Under the pieces are notes generated by a model. That model saw nothing but the letters and a program-made list of their open reading frames with translations. It had not been told where the DNA came from and did not search any database. The position numbers were made by a program, and so were the translations under genes. Shown in pieces: positions 44,349 to 55,700 of a stretch of DNA of 64,000 nucleotides (position 1 is its first letter; every line of letters starts with the position of its first letter). The stretch comes from Alopecurus myosuroides (taxonomy: Eukaryota > Streptophyta > Magnoliopsida > Poales > Poaceae), in the NCBI GenBank assembly GCA_028641055.1, contig CM054063.1, positions 176,190,697-176,254,696 on the forward strand. The letters are read 5' to 3'.

Positions 44349-47300
44349 AACAATAGGGCTGACAACAAGAGCTTGTGTGCCGGGTTCAGGGATATTTCCG
44401 GGATGATCAGACTGATCCCAGATTATCGGTGTGTTGGAGTACTTCAAGAATTTCGGGGTTGCCGGAACAACCGCGTTTATTTCTCGAAGTGTTCTTTTGG
44501 CCACCTTTGCTGACGGGGTTGCTAAGAAAGTTAGCATTGCTTCTCCGTCAACTCTCGGAAATTTGGGTTCGCCCTTTCGTTGTTGTTCCTGGATTTTGTC
44601 ATCAGTGTCCGATTCACTGTCTTCTTTTTCAGCTTCTGGCTTTTGTTTGGCAGGTTTCCTTTTGGAACCCTTCCCTTTATTTCCGGATCCTGCATTGCCT
44701 TTCATATGCTTGTTTAGCCGGCATTGCGCGTTTGTGTGGGTTGGTTTCCCAAATTGCGAGTGGTGGACGCAGGGTTCCGACTTAATTCTCTCCCATTCTT
44801 CGGGAGTGTAATTGATTGGATCTGGACTGCGGCCTTTCCACTTATTCACCTTTTCTCCTCCAAAGGCTATGTTGACCTCCTTGGGCTTTGTCGTTGACTC
44901 TGGAGTTCCTTTTTTGTCAGAACGAGGGGTTTTCTTGGCGAGTATTAGTGACTCAATATTGCCTCCTCTTGCTCTGATATCATCTTCGGCTGCAGCATGC
45001 TCATTAGCGGTTGTAAGCATAGATCCGAGATCTTTGTGCTGTTTAGAACCAACCATGAACGGTACGAGTCCGGGTTTTAGGCCGTTGACGAAAGCATGCA
45101 TTGCTTGTACGTCAGTTACTCCAGAGCAACTATTCTTCATTGCAGTCCATCTGGAGATGAAATCCACGTATGGTTCGTCCTCAAATTGGGTGCAACGGTT
45201 CAGCTGGTTGATGCTATTTGGGCGTTTGTATGTTCCCCGAAAATGCTGAGTGAATACTCTAGCCATATCATCCCAGCTGTCGACAGTTCTTGATGGTAAA
45301 CCATTAATCCAATCTCTGGCTCCGTCTAGCAACATTAGGGGAAGAAACTTGACAGCTTCCAGGTCTGCCCCATTGTTGATTTGGACGGCTGTATAATAAT
45401 CTGAGAGCCAGGTATCCGGGTTTATACTGCCGGTATATTTTTGGTAGGTTGGACCAACTTTGGCGAAGCCAGAATGCAGGGTTATCCTTCGGATCCTGTC
45501 AGTAAAACACTTAGGACCAAAGTAAGATCATCCTTTTCTGCTCTATCAATGTGTGCAGAATATCTCCCGGCTGAATGGACAGAAGGGGATCTGCTCCTTT
45601 CTTTTCCATTGTTGCGCGGACGCGCTTTTCCGAGGTTATCTCTATCCCTTCCGTGTTCACGTCCTTTAGGCGGAGTTCTGCTTCTATGCCTTTCCTTATC
45701 CTTAGGAGGTGTCCGGGATCTTTCACGTCTGTGAGGTATATCATATCTTCCAGCTTTTTCAGCTGGGTTTCTCGGAGGTGGCATTATTTTGCCGTCATTC
45801 CGGTGCTTGTCTTCCCGATCGTGTGGTTTTATATCCATCTTTCGGGAGATGAGGTCCGATTCTAGACGTTGCGTCCCGGTTGTCTGGGTTTTTCCTGTCT
45901 TTTCTCGGATCCTCTTTTTTATCCGAATCTCCGGGTTCTTCCGGTCCAGGTGCTCCAGCAGCGCAAGTAGCTGTTTTGCAGAGGGCGGAATTATCATGCA
46001 GCCTCCCTGATCGTTCTTGGCCTCGCTGTTGCTGCCGTAATGCTTTTCCTAGGAAAGCATACACCCCTTGGAGTTTTTCCCCGTTGGAGTACAGGTCGTT
46101 GTTTAGGATGGCGAACGCTGCTTCCGCGTTTTCCGCTGCGGTTTTGTATATTGGTTCGCCCTTGGCATCCTTGCCGTTTAACTGCTTTTGCCAAGATGGG
46201 TTATAGAACCTTTCTTTTGGCGGCAGTTCTTCCGGTTTTGCGATTCCGGGTAACCTAGTAGGTTTTAACGCGGATCTATGCTTTCTCTCGTACTCCTCTA
46301 TTTCTTCCTTCATGACTTTGATGTCATTATGGGTTTGTTGGAGATGTTGCCGAGATCTAAGCAGATGTTGTTGTTGCCGTTGGAAAGCTTGTCTCCTGGC
46401 TTCCAGCATCTCAGGGGGTTCATCTGGTCCCACTGGTGTTTGTAATAGCTCTTGCTCTTCCTGTTCCGTCATTGGCGGAGCAGTGATTTCCTTAGATTTC
46501 TTTTCCGCTGGCTTTGTGCCGCTAATGTCTCCTACTTCCAGGTTTTCGTCAGCGAGATCGGCTGATTTTTTCTTCCGGAGTTTGTATTGGAGTTTTTTAG
46601 AAGCACGGTGCTTTTTCTTGGAAGAGGGAGGTTTTTTGACAGGCTCATCTTCTGTCATCTCCTTAACATTGGGGAATATCGGAGAAGTTTCTCCGTCTTC
46701 TCTCTCTTCCACTGGCGGAGGGGTTTTAGGGCTTTCCTGGCTGTCGGCACCCGTTGTATCAGCTGGTTTTGCCATTAGCACTTCATGGAATCCCTCTTGA
46801 AAGGACTTAACCTTTCTTACGAAGGCATCCTCGTCTTCGTCTTCGGAGTCGAAGTTATCCGATCCGGTTTCCGACTCCAACCTCGCCTCAATGGCGGCAA
46901 GCACGGACTCTGCTTCCGAGTTCATCGTCTTGTTGACGGATGTCGGATCTTCCGCCTCTGTGACGGGTGTTTCTTCTTCCGTCTCTATGACGGGTAGGTT
47001 GTTATCTGCCTCTTGCACGGGATTTCCGTCATCCGTGTTTTCAGCGATTTCGGATTGCACCATGCCGATAAAGTATGTATCACTGTTTTGTCGGCGATCT
47101 GAGCAGAATCCGGGATCATAGTCGTCTTCGACTGGGTATAGGGCGGGTGGGATAAATTTGCTTCCACCGCAAAACCCCATTGCTTCTGCAGTTAGTCCGA
47201 TAAAGATGTTAGCAGATCCAATCGGTAACACGCAGGCACTTACCAGGTGGTTTTGCGCCGGTATGTAGGATCCGTTGTCGAGGAAGCGCCCGACGTCGTC

Positions 47301-47414
47301 GTCGAATTCCAAGCTTCCGACAGTGATCGATCTTCCAATTCCGCCGAGTATCCCAGATCGGAATTTCACGCCTGACATCGTTTGCCCCACGGTGGGCGCC
47401 AACTGTCGAGACAT
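44349..47414 (-). pseudogene. Tat copy A gag, two frameshifts
   Basis: Starts at an ATG in the LTR (47412-47414) and reads through the primer site. The frame is open to about 45830, where one extra A in a run (GATATAAAACC against GATATAAACC in copy B) shifts it. A second lesion near 45525 drops two bases (TA) relative to copy B. The last part, 44349-45335 and upstream, is open again with the gag core FTQHFRGTYKRP and a Cys/His motif CVHHSQFGKPTHTNAQC. The lesions do not cancel, so full-length gag is lost. Confidence 0.88.
47384..47401 (-). other. Primer-binding site of Tat copy A
   Basis: TGGCGCCCACCGTGGGGC on the minus strand, two bases inside the 5' LTR end. Confidence 0.85.
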
Positions 47415-47962
47415 CGTAGTAGTTTTCATAGACGGGGGTGCCATGAGACTACGGTAGAGACGTGGGGTAACGGGATAGCGTAGTAACACAGAACACGGGA
47501 TTTTACCCAGGTTCGGTACGTCGCGACAGTACGGCGTACCTACTCCTGCACTTCTCACTAATTGGGACTAAAGCCCGTTTATCAGGGTTACAATGTGAGG
47601 GTGTAGATCTAGCTTCTCGGCGAGGATGAGCTTCTCGGCGAGTTGCGTAGAGCTTGAACTTGTGTCTAACTTGTCTTTGTTTAATCTATCTCCCGTCCGG
47701 CTTTATATAATAGCCGGATTAGGGCTTACAGAATAGGAAACCTAGAAGACTACGTTAACTTGTAACTTGGAAAGCAAGGAATCCGTCTTCTCCTCCAAGC
47801 CAGATCACGTGGGCCGTGATCCGGGTTCTTCTAGAATCCGGCTTCTGCGCGTCGGACTACTGGGCCGCCCAATGGACCTAAGCCCATTACCATGTAGGCC
47901 ACCCTGGTAGTCCAGCTCTTTGTCTACCATCTTCTATACCCCTATTCAGTATATATCCGACA
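47404..47962 (-). repeat. 5' LTR of Tat copy A (559 bp)
   Basis: The pair of 36201-36759; both have the same length and, as far as I can read, the same sequence. Followed by ACAAC (47963-47967), the target duplication. Confidence 0.95.
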
Positions 47963-47990
47963 ACAACTGAGGAAGGTTGCTAGGTGCCAT
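47963..47990 (-). pseudogene. First codons of copia gag
   Basis: The minus strand reads MAPSNLPQL from an ATG at 47988-47990 and joins in frame to the gag core left of 36200 once Tat copy A and one ACAAC are ignored. This fixes both the gag start and the Tat insertion point. Confidence 0.88.
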
Positions 47991-49082
47991 TGATCGACAA
48001 CAGAAAATATGCAAAACACTTAAGACATGTATTCATAAAAGAGCAGGCATATTAAACACTTTAATACTTATGCTCCCACTAGAACCAACATCCCTCCGAT
48101 GGTTGCTTAGTGATTCAAGATCCTAAATAAGCAAGTCGACTAGTGAGCTTTAGCATCACCGCTAGCCGTCAAGTGATCTAGGTAGGCAACACCTTGCCAA
48201 TCATATCCAATACGACTCCTGTTAGTTGGGTGACATCACATGCCCCGGCTCCCAACCTACCTCGCCCCGAGCCCCACAACCGTTGTGATGGACTCGTCTA
48301 TATTACCAAGTGCTTCTGCTTGTAAGAGTCCGACTCAAACCCACCTAACCGGAAAGAATTGGTAGCACCTCAATTTTATGAGCCCACTACCAAGAATGTC
48401 CGACTTGTGATGGTGCAGCACTGGCGGGGCGACCGACTAGACCTTCTTTGAGGGATTAAAGAATCTACCAACTATCTAAATAGAGGTAAATAGAGACATA
48501 ACAATAACACAAATAAAGCAATTATAATGTGAAATGGTATGGCTCTCTTCATGGTGATCTCCATCTCCACAAAGCTTGTAAGTCGACTTGCATGCCACCG
48601 GGTTCTCCAACAAGCTACACTAGCTAGTAAATGAAAAAATTACATAGAGAATCCGACACGCATGTCGTTTATACAATAAAATGACAGCACCTAGGCTCCA
48701 GCCGGCTGACAAGAACATGATACGCAGATCATGTATGGATTACACACATCACATGCACATAAGCCATACCATTCACAACATCCTGCAAAAATAAGTTATG
48801 CATAGAGACGATATCTACCGGCGTTGTGAAACTCGTAACGACATCTAAGGCGCTACGACAGGGCGAAGCCGGCGGTCCAATCAAGGTATGTTGTTTCACG
48901 ACCTTAGCAGTATGATCACGGAAACCTGATCATCCATTAACCCCGAGTACGATTGATCCAATCAACCTTGTACAAAACCGATCTATCTCATAGAACGACC
49001 ACCAAAACAGCAATTAGATCACATCTAACGCTAACTACATATCACATATGTACGAATCTCGGGCCTAATACCAGAAGCTACC
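47991..49082 (-). other. 5' untranslated region of the copia element
   Basis: About 1.1 kb between gag and the primer site, with no ORF of note. Long leaders are usual in this type of element. Confidence 0.7.
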
Positions 49083-49094
49083 GCTCTGATACCA
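49083..49094 (-). other. Primer-binding site of the copia element
   Basis: TGGTATCAGAGC on the minus strand, one base inside the 5' LTR, complementary to initiator tRNA-Met. Confidence 0.9.
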
Positions 49095-49095
49095 C

Positions 49096-50408
49096 TGTTG
49101 GAACGCGTGGTGATAAACAAAAACTTTTCCTACGCGATGCTTCCAAGATCTAGCCGAGGTAGAAGGCCACGATGATTACCACTAGACGCGCAGTTGCGGA
49201 TTATCGATGAAGCGCGTCGGGGTAGTGCAGTCCACGATCCGATCCCGCGAACGTCGAAGTGCTGAACGTACAGCACCTCTGCCGGTATCCACACGTACGA
49301 GGAGGAGCTCCGACGACGGACTGCTAGGTCCGGTGCGACGGCTGGACTGAGTGGAGCTAGGGTTCCCAACGCATGGGAGTGGACTAACGTGCCCGTTGGG
49401 CAACCTGCGCCCCTCTTTATATAGCGTATGGTAATGGGCTTCACAACACTTGTGGCCCATTCCCTCTGTGAGTCCGACTCACAAAACCAGTCCATTTCTG
49501 GTTCGGGTCTAACCCGACCAATACTTGCTCCCGCTCTTAAGTGTGTGACCCTGCATGCTCATGGCGACTTGGACACGATTGGAGTCCAACTCCCAATCGA
49601 TCAATCGGTAGCGGCTCATAGCAGAACGTGCCGACTCCCAAGTACCATTGAGTCATGACGACATACCTTTCAATGTGATATTCATCTTAGTCCCTTTTGC
49701 CTCACGGTATACCTTGTCGAGCTATAGGCTATTTATCGTCATCCCTTAAATAGCTCAACTCTCTTCTCGATCTGTGACATGTGATTCATCTGACTAACTC
49801 TTAGTCACCAGACACAGTTAACACTTAACTGAGTCGCACATGGCCATGTTTCCTGAATCATATCACTCGAGAGGGCCCAGAGAATATCTCTCCATTCGGA
49901 GGAGCAAAATCCCATCTTGATTATCCACATCATGCAGCTTGCTTCTCATTCGACCCGAACTCTGCCTTTATAGTTGCCTTGTCACAGAACAACGTTTGAA
50001 AGAACCTAAGTCGGTGATCCACAACTCGGATTGTGCGACAACCTCAGGTCTAAGGATTACATTGATTGAGACATGCAAATGACGACTTGCTCGTTGCATC
50101 TCAATGTGGGTCAGTCCGACTTGCTAAACTCTTTAGCCAAGTCCGTGAGCGTTGGAATGGCATCACCATGCCCGTGACAAGTGGAACCGTGTCATCAGCC
50201 AACACTCACATTAGTCTAGGGTGTGTGTCCAGCACAGCCTAAATGACCAAGGACAATCTAGTATGAACAACATGAATATATAGTTCCACAATCGAATCAC
50301 ATATTCAATGACATATATCAGATGTTCAAAACAAGGACAACTTAATAACTTTATGAATACAGTGGGAATTACATCATACATGATTGCCTCTAGGGCATAT
50401 TCCCAACA
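49096..50408 (-). repeat. 5' LTR of the copia element (1313 bp)
   Basis: TGTTGGAACGCG...CATATTCCCAACA on the plus strand, followed by GATCG. It matches 18890-20216 with scattered differences. Confidence 0.95.
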
Positions 50409-50413
50409 GATCG

Positions 50414-51603
50414 GACATCGCCCAACGCAAGGTTGATAAAGGTCGGACGGCCAGAAACCGTGTGCGCTCCCCATCCACATCCTCCGATGACGAAGTCTGC
50501 GGAGCCCTATGCTTTACCCGCAGCATCCGCGAAGCGCTGCTACCCAAAAGATTTAAGCTATCCACGGAAGTGCAGAAATACGACGGTTCGCAAGAGCCTT
50601 CAGCCTGGTTGTCAGATTACCTCACGGCAGTAAAATGCCAACGTGGGAACAAAAACACAGCTATGCAGTACCTCAACCTACACCTAGTCGGTGCTGCCCG
50701 AAGCTGGCTCGAAGGAAGGCCGAAGGCATGCTACGGGTCTTGGGACGACCTAAACCTCGATTTCTGCAAAAAAATCCAGGCAACATACAAAAGACCTGCG
50801 ACCATCGAGGAGCTACGGTCTTGCAAGCAGAAAAGTTGTGAGTCTACTCGCGAATATATTCAGCGATGGACCACGCTAAGGAATACAACAAGGAATATAT
50901 CAGAAGAAGTCGCGGTTGAAGCATTCGCCAAAGGATCACGGCGAACTTCTTTCAGGGAAGAACTGGGGCGACTAGCACCCAAAACCATGGGAGAATTGAT
51001 GGCCATAGCCGATAGATGGGCAAACAGCGAAGACGCAGTGCGCAACGAGAAAGATTCGTCCCCAGCACGCGATGACGATCGCCATAGCCGAAAGAAAAAA
51101 ATAAAGAACTACGACCATGACGATCGAGAAGAATTTGTGGCAGCGGATATCGTGGAAAACGCGAGTGGAAACCAAAGCAAGAAGACAAGACCCCCGAGGA
51201 GGACCTCGACGGTTACTGCACGCTACATCTATTTACAGAGAAGCGCACAGGCAAAACTAAGCCAACACACCTTCTCAAGGATTGCCGAAAGTTCATCGAT
51301 ATCCACGAGGCCCTCTTGAAGAAAAACAGAGCAACAATTAATCAGGGTTACCCGCAGCTTCCCGGAGGAGGAACTCAAGGATTTCAACAGCCGCAAGCCC
51401 TGCCCTCAGCAGGAAACCAAAACGCAATGCTAGCTGCGCTGCCAGCGGCACCCGCCCCAAATCAGGGAGCCAACGGGTACCCGAACCCAGCAGGACTCTT
51501 AGGCATGATACAAAGGTCTGTCCATCACGCAGAGCTCAGAAGACAAACACGCGACATCTATGCATGGCTGTGCAAACTCCACCTACAAGAACTGAGTATC
51601 TGA
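50414..51603 (+). pseudogene. Gypsy C gag, second part
   Basis: Resumes the frame broken at 18889. The gag core includes GSQEPSAWLSDYLTAV, MQYLNLHLVGAARSWLEG and WDDLNLDFCKKIQATY, a domain shared with Tat copies A and B. Near 51180 the frame shifts; the third frame then reads LHLFTEKRTGKTKP and HLLKDCRKFIDIHE and continues into a Pro/Gln-rich tail that ends at a TGA at 51601-51603. At least two frame changes are needed to connect the parts. Confidence 0.82.
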
Positions 51604-52357
51604 AGATGGCGGAACAACCGATAACCTTTTCCAAGGAAGACCACCCTCCGTGAGTCTATCGCCCAGGACACGCCACACTTGTCATACAAGAACAAATTGG
51701 CAATTACGAGCTGGCTCGCGTGTTCATGGACGGGGGCAGCGGCATCAACATCATCTACGCAGACACGCTCCGTCGTATGAACAAGAATTTGGATGGACTT
51801 GTGGAATCAGAGACATCCTTCCATGGGATAGTTCCAGGAAAAATAGTCCGTCCACTCGGAATAATCAACCTGGAGGTGGTGCTAGGCAACCGAACTAATT
51901 ACAGGCGAGAATTTCTTGATTTCGAAGTCGTCGATTGGCCCTCACAGTACCATGCCATTCTTGGTCGAACGGCGTTCGCCAGATTCATGGCAGTACCGCA
52001 CTACGCATACTTGAAGCTCAAGTTGCCTGGAGAATATGGCACGATCACCATCGGCGGCGATTTCCAAAAATCAAATAAATGCGACATCGAATTCAACGAG
52101 ACCGCCCAATCTTTCGGGATGCAGGAAGAACTAGAGGAGATAGCAAAAACCACGGATCACTCCGTGATGCCTCTCACCAAGAAGAACGCTCCAGAGCTCG
52201 AGTTCAACACAAATAGCGGTACCCGCAAGATCAAGTACACCCGACGGATTCTGCGAAGACGGCGATGGTGTCCACCACCCTCTCGCCAGCATAGGAAGGC
52301 ACGCTCGTCGAGCTCCTCCGTGAGTACTGGGAAATTTTCGCCTGACAGTCTTCAGAT
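51604..52357 (+). pseudogene. Gypsy C protease region
   Basis: Aspartic protease motif FMDGGSGINIIYADTL, then SFHGIVPGKIVRPLG and ILGRTAFARFMAVP, parallel to the protease of Tat copy A. After KNAPELEFNTNS the frame decays, with a shift near 52230 and a TGA at about 52345 in the next pol segment (EIFA, stop, QSSDM). Confidence 0.8.
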
Positions 52358-53425
52358 ATGCTAGGGATACCCAGGGAGTTCGCCGAGCACTCACTCGAAG
52401 TCTTCAAAGACGCTAAGCCTATCAAGAAGACTACCCGAAGGTTCTCAGAGCCCAAACAAAAAGCACTCGGAGAAGAAGTAAACAGACTACTCGCAGCAAA
52501 ATTTATTCGCGAGATAAAAATTTCCACCTGGTTAGCAAACCCGGTGCTGGTCCCGAAGAAAAATACCAACATCCTTCGCGTGTGCATCGACTACACGTTG
52601 TTGAATAAACACTGCCCCAAGGATAACTTTCCCCTGCCATGAATCGATCAGATCGTGGACTCTACAGCAGGTTGCCAACGCCTCTCTTTCTTGGACGCCT
52701 ACTCAGGCTATAATCAGATCAGAATGAAGAAGGAGGACGAGGAGAACACGGCGTTTATAACACCCCACGGTGTTTACTGCTACACGACAATGCCCTTCGG
52801 GCTGAAGAACGCAGGCGCAACATATCAACGCTTCTCGACGATATCAGAGAAACATTCGACTCGTTGAACGCATACCGAATCAAGCTCAACCCGACCAAGT
52901 GTGTCTTTGGCGTCCCTGCAGGACAACTTCTCGGGTACCTGGTCTCCGTTCGAGGGATTGAAGCTAACCAGGAGAAAATCCAAGCAATCCTGACAACTGA
53001 AGGAGCCAACCAATCTCCGTGGTGTGCAGCAGCTCGCGGGACGACTAGCCGCCCTAAGCAGATTCATTGCGAGGCTAGGCGAGCAAGGATCATCTTTCTA
53101 CAAATTACTGAAGAAAACGGATAAGTCCGAGTGGACACCCGAAGCACATAAAGCATTCGCAGACCTCAAGCGAGCATTGCAGAGCAGGCGCGTCCTGGCA
53201 ACGCCACAAGAACAGGAGCCACTGTTCCTCTACCTAGTCGCGACAAATCAAGTCATTAGCACAACAATCATGGTCGAACGGCCGGAGGACGGCAAGGCGT
53301 TTGGTATCCAAAGGCCAATATATTACATCAGCGAAGTGTTTTCGCCCTGCAAACAAAGATATCCCCATTACCAGAAGCTCGCGTACGGTGTTGTGCACAT
53401 ATTAATATTTCTACCCCCCGTGAGT
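52358..53425 (+). pseudogene. Gypsy C reverse transcriptase and RNase H, active site deleted
   Basis: RT motifs NPVLVPKKN, FLDAYSGYNQI and MPFGLKNAGATYQR are followed at about 52831 directly by LLDDIRETFDSLNAYR in another frame. About 30 codons, including the YVDD catalytic box present in Tat copy A, are missing. A TGA at 52640-52642 stands where CGA fits, and a shift occurs near 53000. RNase H reads RPIYYISEVFSPCKQRYPHY and stops matching after AYGVV. The enzyme cannot work. Confidence 0.88.
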
Positions 53426-53430
53426 TCCTG

Positions 53431-54481
53431 AACGCTGGGATATTACCCTCCTCCCGACGACTTGCCATGGCCTAGACTACTGCTGCACGTCGTAGGTAGG
53501 CGGTTTCCCTACACTCCAGCAGAGCCGCCTATGAAGATCTTTTTCTTTTACAGGAAACAATGTTTTATTGATTAAACACATCAATACAAATAGTCTTACG
53601 GATGCAATCCACTGCAAAACTAGAGTTTACACTCTCTCACGACTTAGATAAAGTATGTGTTGCCTTATTAAGAACATGCTTCACATGGAAGAATGAAATT
53701 ATCGAGAACTCGCTAGATGTTTGATGCGAGCGACCATAATACCAATGAAATATATGTCCTTACAACATCTTTATTATTCTCAATTGCTATTTTACAAATT
53801 TTGGCCAGAAAACTCCTCCAACAACCTTTATATAAGTGGTCACCTATCGAAAAAATTAGCAAGTTTGCTATATTTGCTCCCTCACTTTGCATATTTGTAA
53901 AGTGAAGAGGCCACTTGGCATAATTTAACAATCCTCCTAAACATGTCCCCTACATATTTTTGTCCGGTGGGCCCTTAGTTATGTGTGCTACATATGTGTG
54001 ATGTGTACGTGTATATATTTTTTCTGCATTTTGTGTGTATACCTGTACGTGTGTGCGATTTGTGTATTATTTTGCACAAATTTTTGTGTGTACATGCACA
54101 TGCACGCGTGTGTGATGTGTGATGTGGTAGCATAGGAGACGGAGGGAGTACGTATACTAATGTGTAACGTGTAGTGTGTATAGCAATTTGTCTCCATGTA
54201 TCATTATATGTTTTATGCAAATATAACAATTCGTTATATGCGAAAGCATAACTTGGTCTGGATTGCTAAACCTTCTATCTCCTCTTAGTACCTCTTTTTA
54301 CGAATCTAATATGTAAATGTTGTTGGAGATGTTGTCGAAGAATCCAGTCGTTGCACCAAAGAGAGACAATCTGATTAAGAAAATCACCTTCTCCATTCCT
54401 TCGGCACGAGCAAACTCCATCACACGCCAGAACGCCAAAGTTTCCGGCGTACTTCGGAAGCGAGAGTCCCTCGAAGATTTT
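53431..54481. other. Non-coding DNA with a TG-rich tract
   Basis: AT-rich spacer. 53990-54130 is rich in TG/TGTG and CATG steps, and GACGGAGGGAGTA at 54141-54153 is one half of a Stowaway-type terminus without a visible partner. TTTTATTGATTAAACACATC near 53565 looks like the complement of a transcript 3' end. No gene is supported. Confidence 0.5.
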
Positions 54482-55700
54482 TTTTAAAAGGAGCATATAT
54501 TAATATCGCAGAGATACCAATTACACTCAGCCTTTGCACCAACTCAATACCCTAATGGCTTTACGGATGCACGCAACCAAAAAAAAGAAGAAGAAACTAA
54601 AAAAGAAAAGTCCCGCTATAGAGTTCCGGTCCTTGGAGCAGCAACACAACCAACACCAAGACAACATCTAATGTCCAATTTCTCCAAAAGCAACGCCTAC
54701 AAGAAGGAAACCGTGTACAAACGTCGTCGTTGCCCGATCGAAGATTTTGGGTTTTCACCTTGAAGATAGTCCTCGTTCTCAAAACAATGCTTTTAGCAAG
54801 ACCATTGCAAGACAAAACCAATTAAGGCCAAGCCTTGGATTTTCACCCTAAAAGGTAAGACTTTGAACTTCACCTATGATGTCGCCCCACTTTCACACCG
54901 ATGACACAATTCCTGAAACTCCAAGCCAGTTCCTCATCGATGCAAAGACTCGAATCGATTACCATTGTTAGTCATCCAATCTCAGTTTCCATGAAATTCT
55001 CCGTCTCTGACTTCACCATGGATTTGCCCATGGTGGTAACAGAAGCAGAGCCTCACGCCACTTTGTGCATTGCGACCGAATCCCACCTGATCCAGCAATC
55101 GTTAGGCACTAATGCCCGTGGGAGATCGCCGATAGAGCCTTCCGGAACCCGACACTCTGGCTAGATCAAAGAGGACAAGCTTGAGGCAGTTCTTCGTCTT
55201 GGCGCAAGAGGAACCCTATGAATGTCGCCTTTATTCGAGCACGCCAGCAGGCCTCCATGCTGCTGGGCAGATTCCGGCAAACAGATCAAGCGGATCAGGC
55301 ACGCGTGAGAACGACAGGAGGAAGGGTACAACGCAACATAGGCATGCGCAATAGCGCCATCGCCATAGGTTCCGCGTTGTTGCCTCCGTCCATCACCACA
55401 CGCTCGCCCCTCTCAGCCCGATCCACGCCTCTCTGCAGCTCGACGACAGATGTCGCGCATGCAGAGCGCCGCCGTCCCGTTGAGATACCTCCACTTGCGC
55501 CGCCAAGGAGCCGAACCCCCCGCACGAAGGGAATCCGGCAGGCTACGCCAGCCCCGCCCGCTGTCTTTGACAGCCATGGCGTAGCCGCCACCACTGACCC
55601 TAGCAGCGGCCGGTGGGGGAAGATCGGGTGTCAGTCTTCTAGACTGGACCGGGGTTCTCCGGAGCCGCCCTCGTGCGGGGCGACCCGGGAGTCAATCTTT
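54482..55700 (-). mobile_element. Second copy of the poly(A) retroposon
   Basis: On the minus strand it ends ATTAATATATGCTCC followed by a short A tail. It shares with 7035-8325 the 3' segment (GGTATCTCTGCGATATTAAT), the GGTGAAAACCCAAAAT motif and the GC-rich start (CCCGGGTCGCCCCGC). It is more diverged and has a short tail, so it is older. No coding function. Confidence 0.55.

Larger units (their letters stand above)
36201..47962 (-). mobile_element. Tat-lineage Ty3/gypsy element, copy A, inserted in copia gag
   Basis: 11,762 bp between ACAAC duplications (36196-36200 and 47963-47967), with 559-bp LTRs that look identical base for base. Minus-strand order is LTR, primer site, gag, protease, RT, RNase H, a second RNase H, integrase, then a plus-strand (antisense) gene, polypurine tract and LTR. 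The second RNase H domain and the antisense ORF between pol and the 3' LTR are known features of the Tat lineage. Gag-pol has two frameshifts and two stops; the antisense gene is intact. Confidence 0.95.
18890..50408 (-). mobile_element. Ty1/copia element, inserted in gypsy C and split twice
   Basis: 3' LTR at 18890-20216, coding region on the minus strand, 5' LTR at 49096-50408, duplication GATCG. After subtracting the two inserts (20455-32479 and 36201-47962) it is about 7.7 kb. Polyprotein order is gag, protease, integrase, reverse transcriptase, RNase H, as in copia. LTR ends (TGTTGGGAATATGCCCTAG) recall the BARE/Angela group, but I cannot place it in a clade by eye. Two in-frame TAG codons and the two inserts make it dead. 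Its LTRs differ by scattered changes and a roughly 14-bp indel near 19040. Confidence 0.93.
17101..53430 (+). mobile_element. Gypsy C: decayed Tat-like Ty3/gypsy element, 3' part missing, host of the nested block
   Basis: The 5' LTR and primer site are at 17101-17612. Gag starts at 17552 and is interrupted at 18889 by the copia element. Gag, protease and reverse transcriptase fragments resume at 50414 and the homology ends near 53425 inside RNase H. Integrase and the 3' LTR are absent. Across the copia insertion the frame continues (ending GYNARS, resuming DIAQRK) if one GATCG duplication is ignored. The element has several stops and indels and cannot move by itself. The solo LTR at 4995-5487 belongs to the same family. 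Confidence 0.88.

Noticed and set aside
54141..54153. GACGGAGGGAGTA as a Stowaway MITE
   Set aside because: Only one terminus is visible; I found no inverted partner within a plausible distance.
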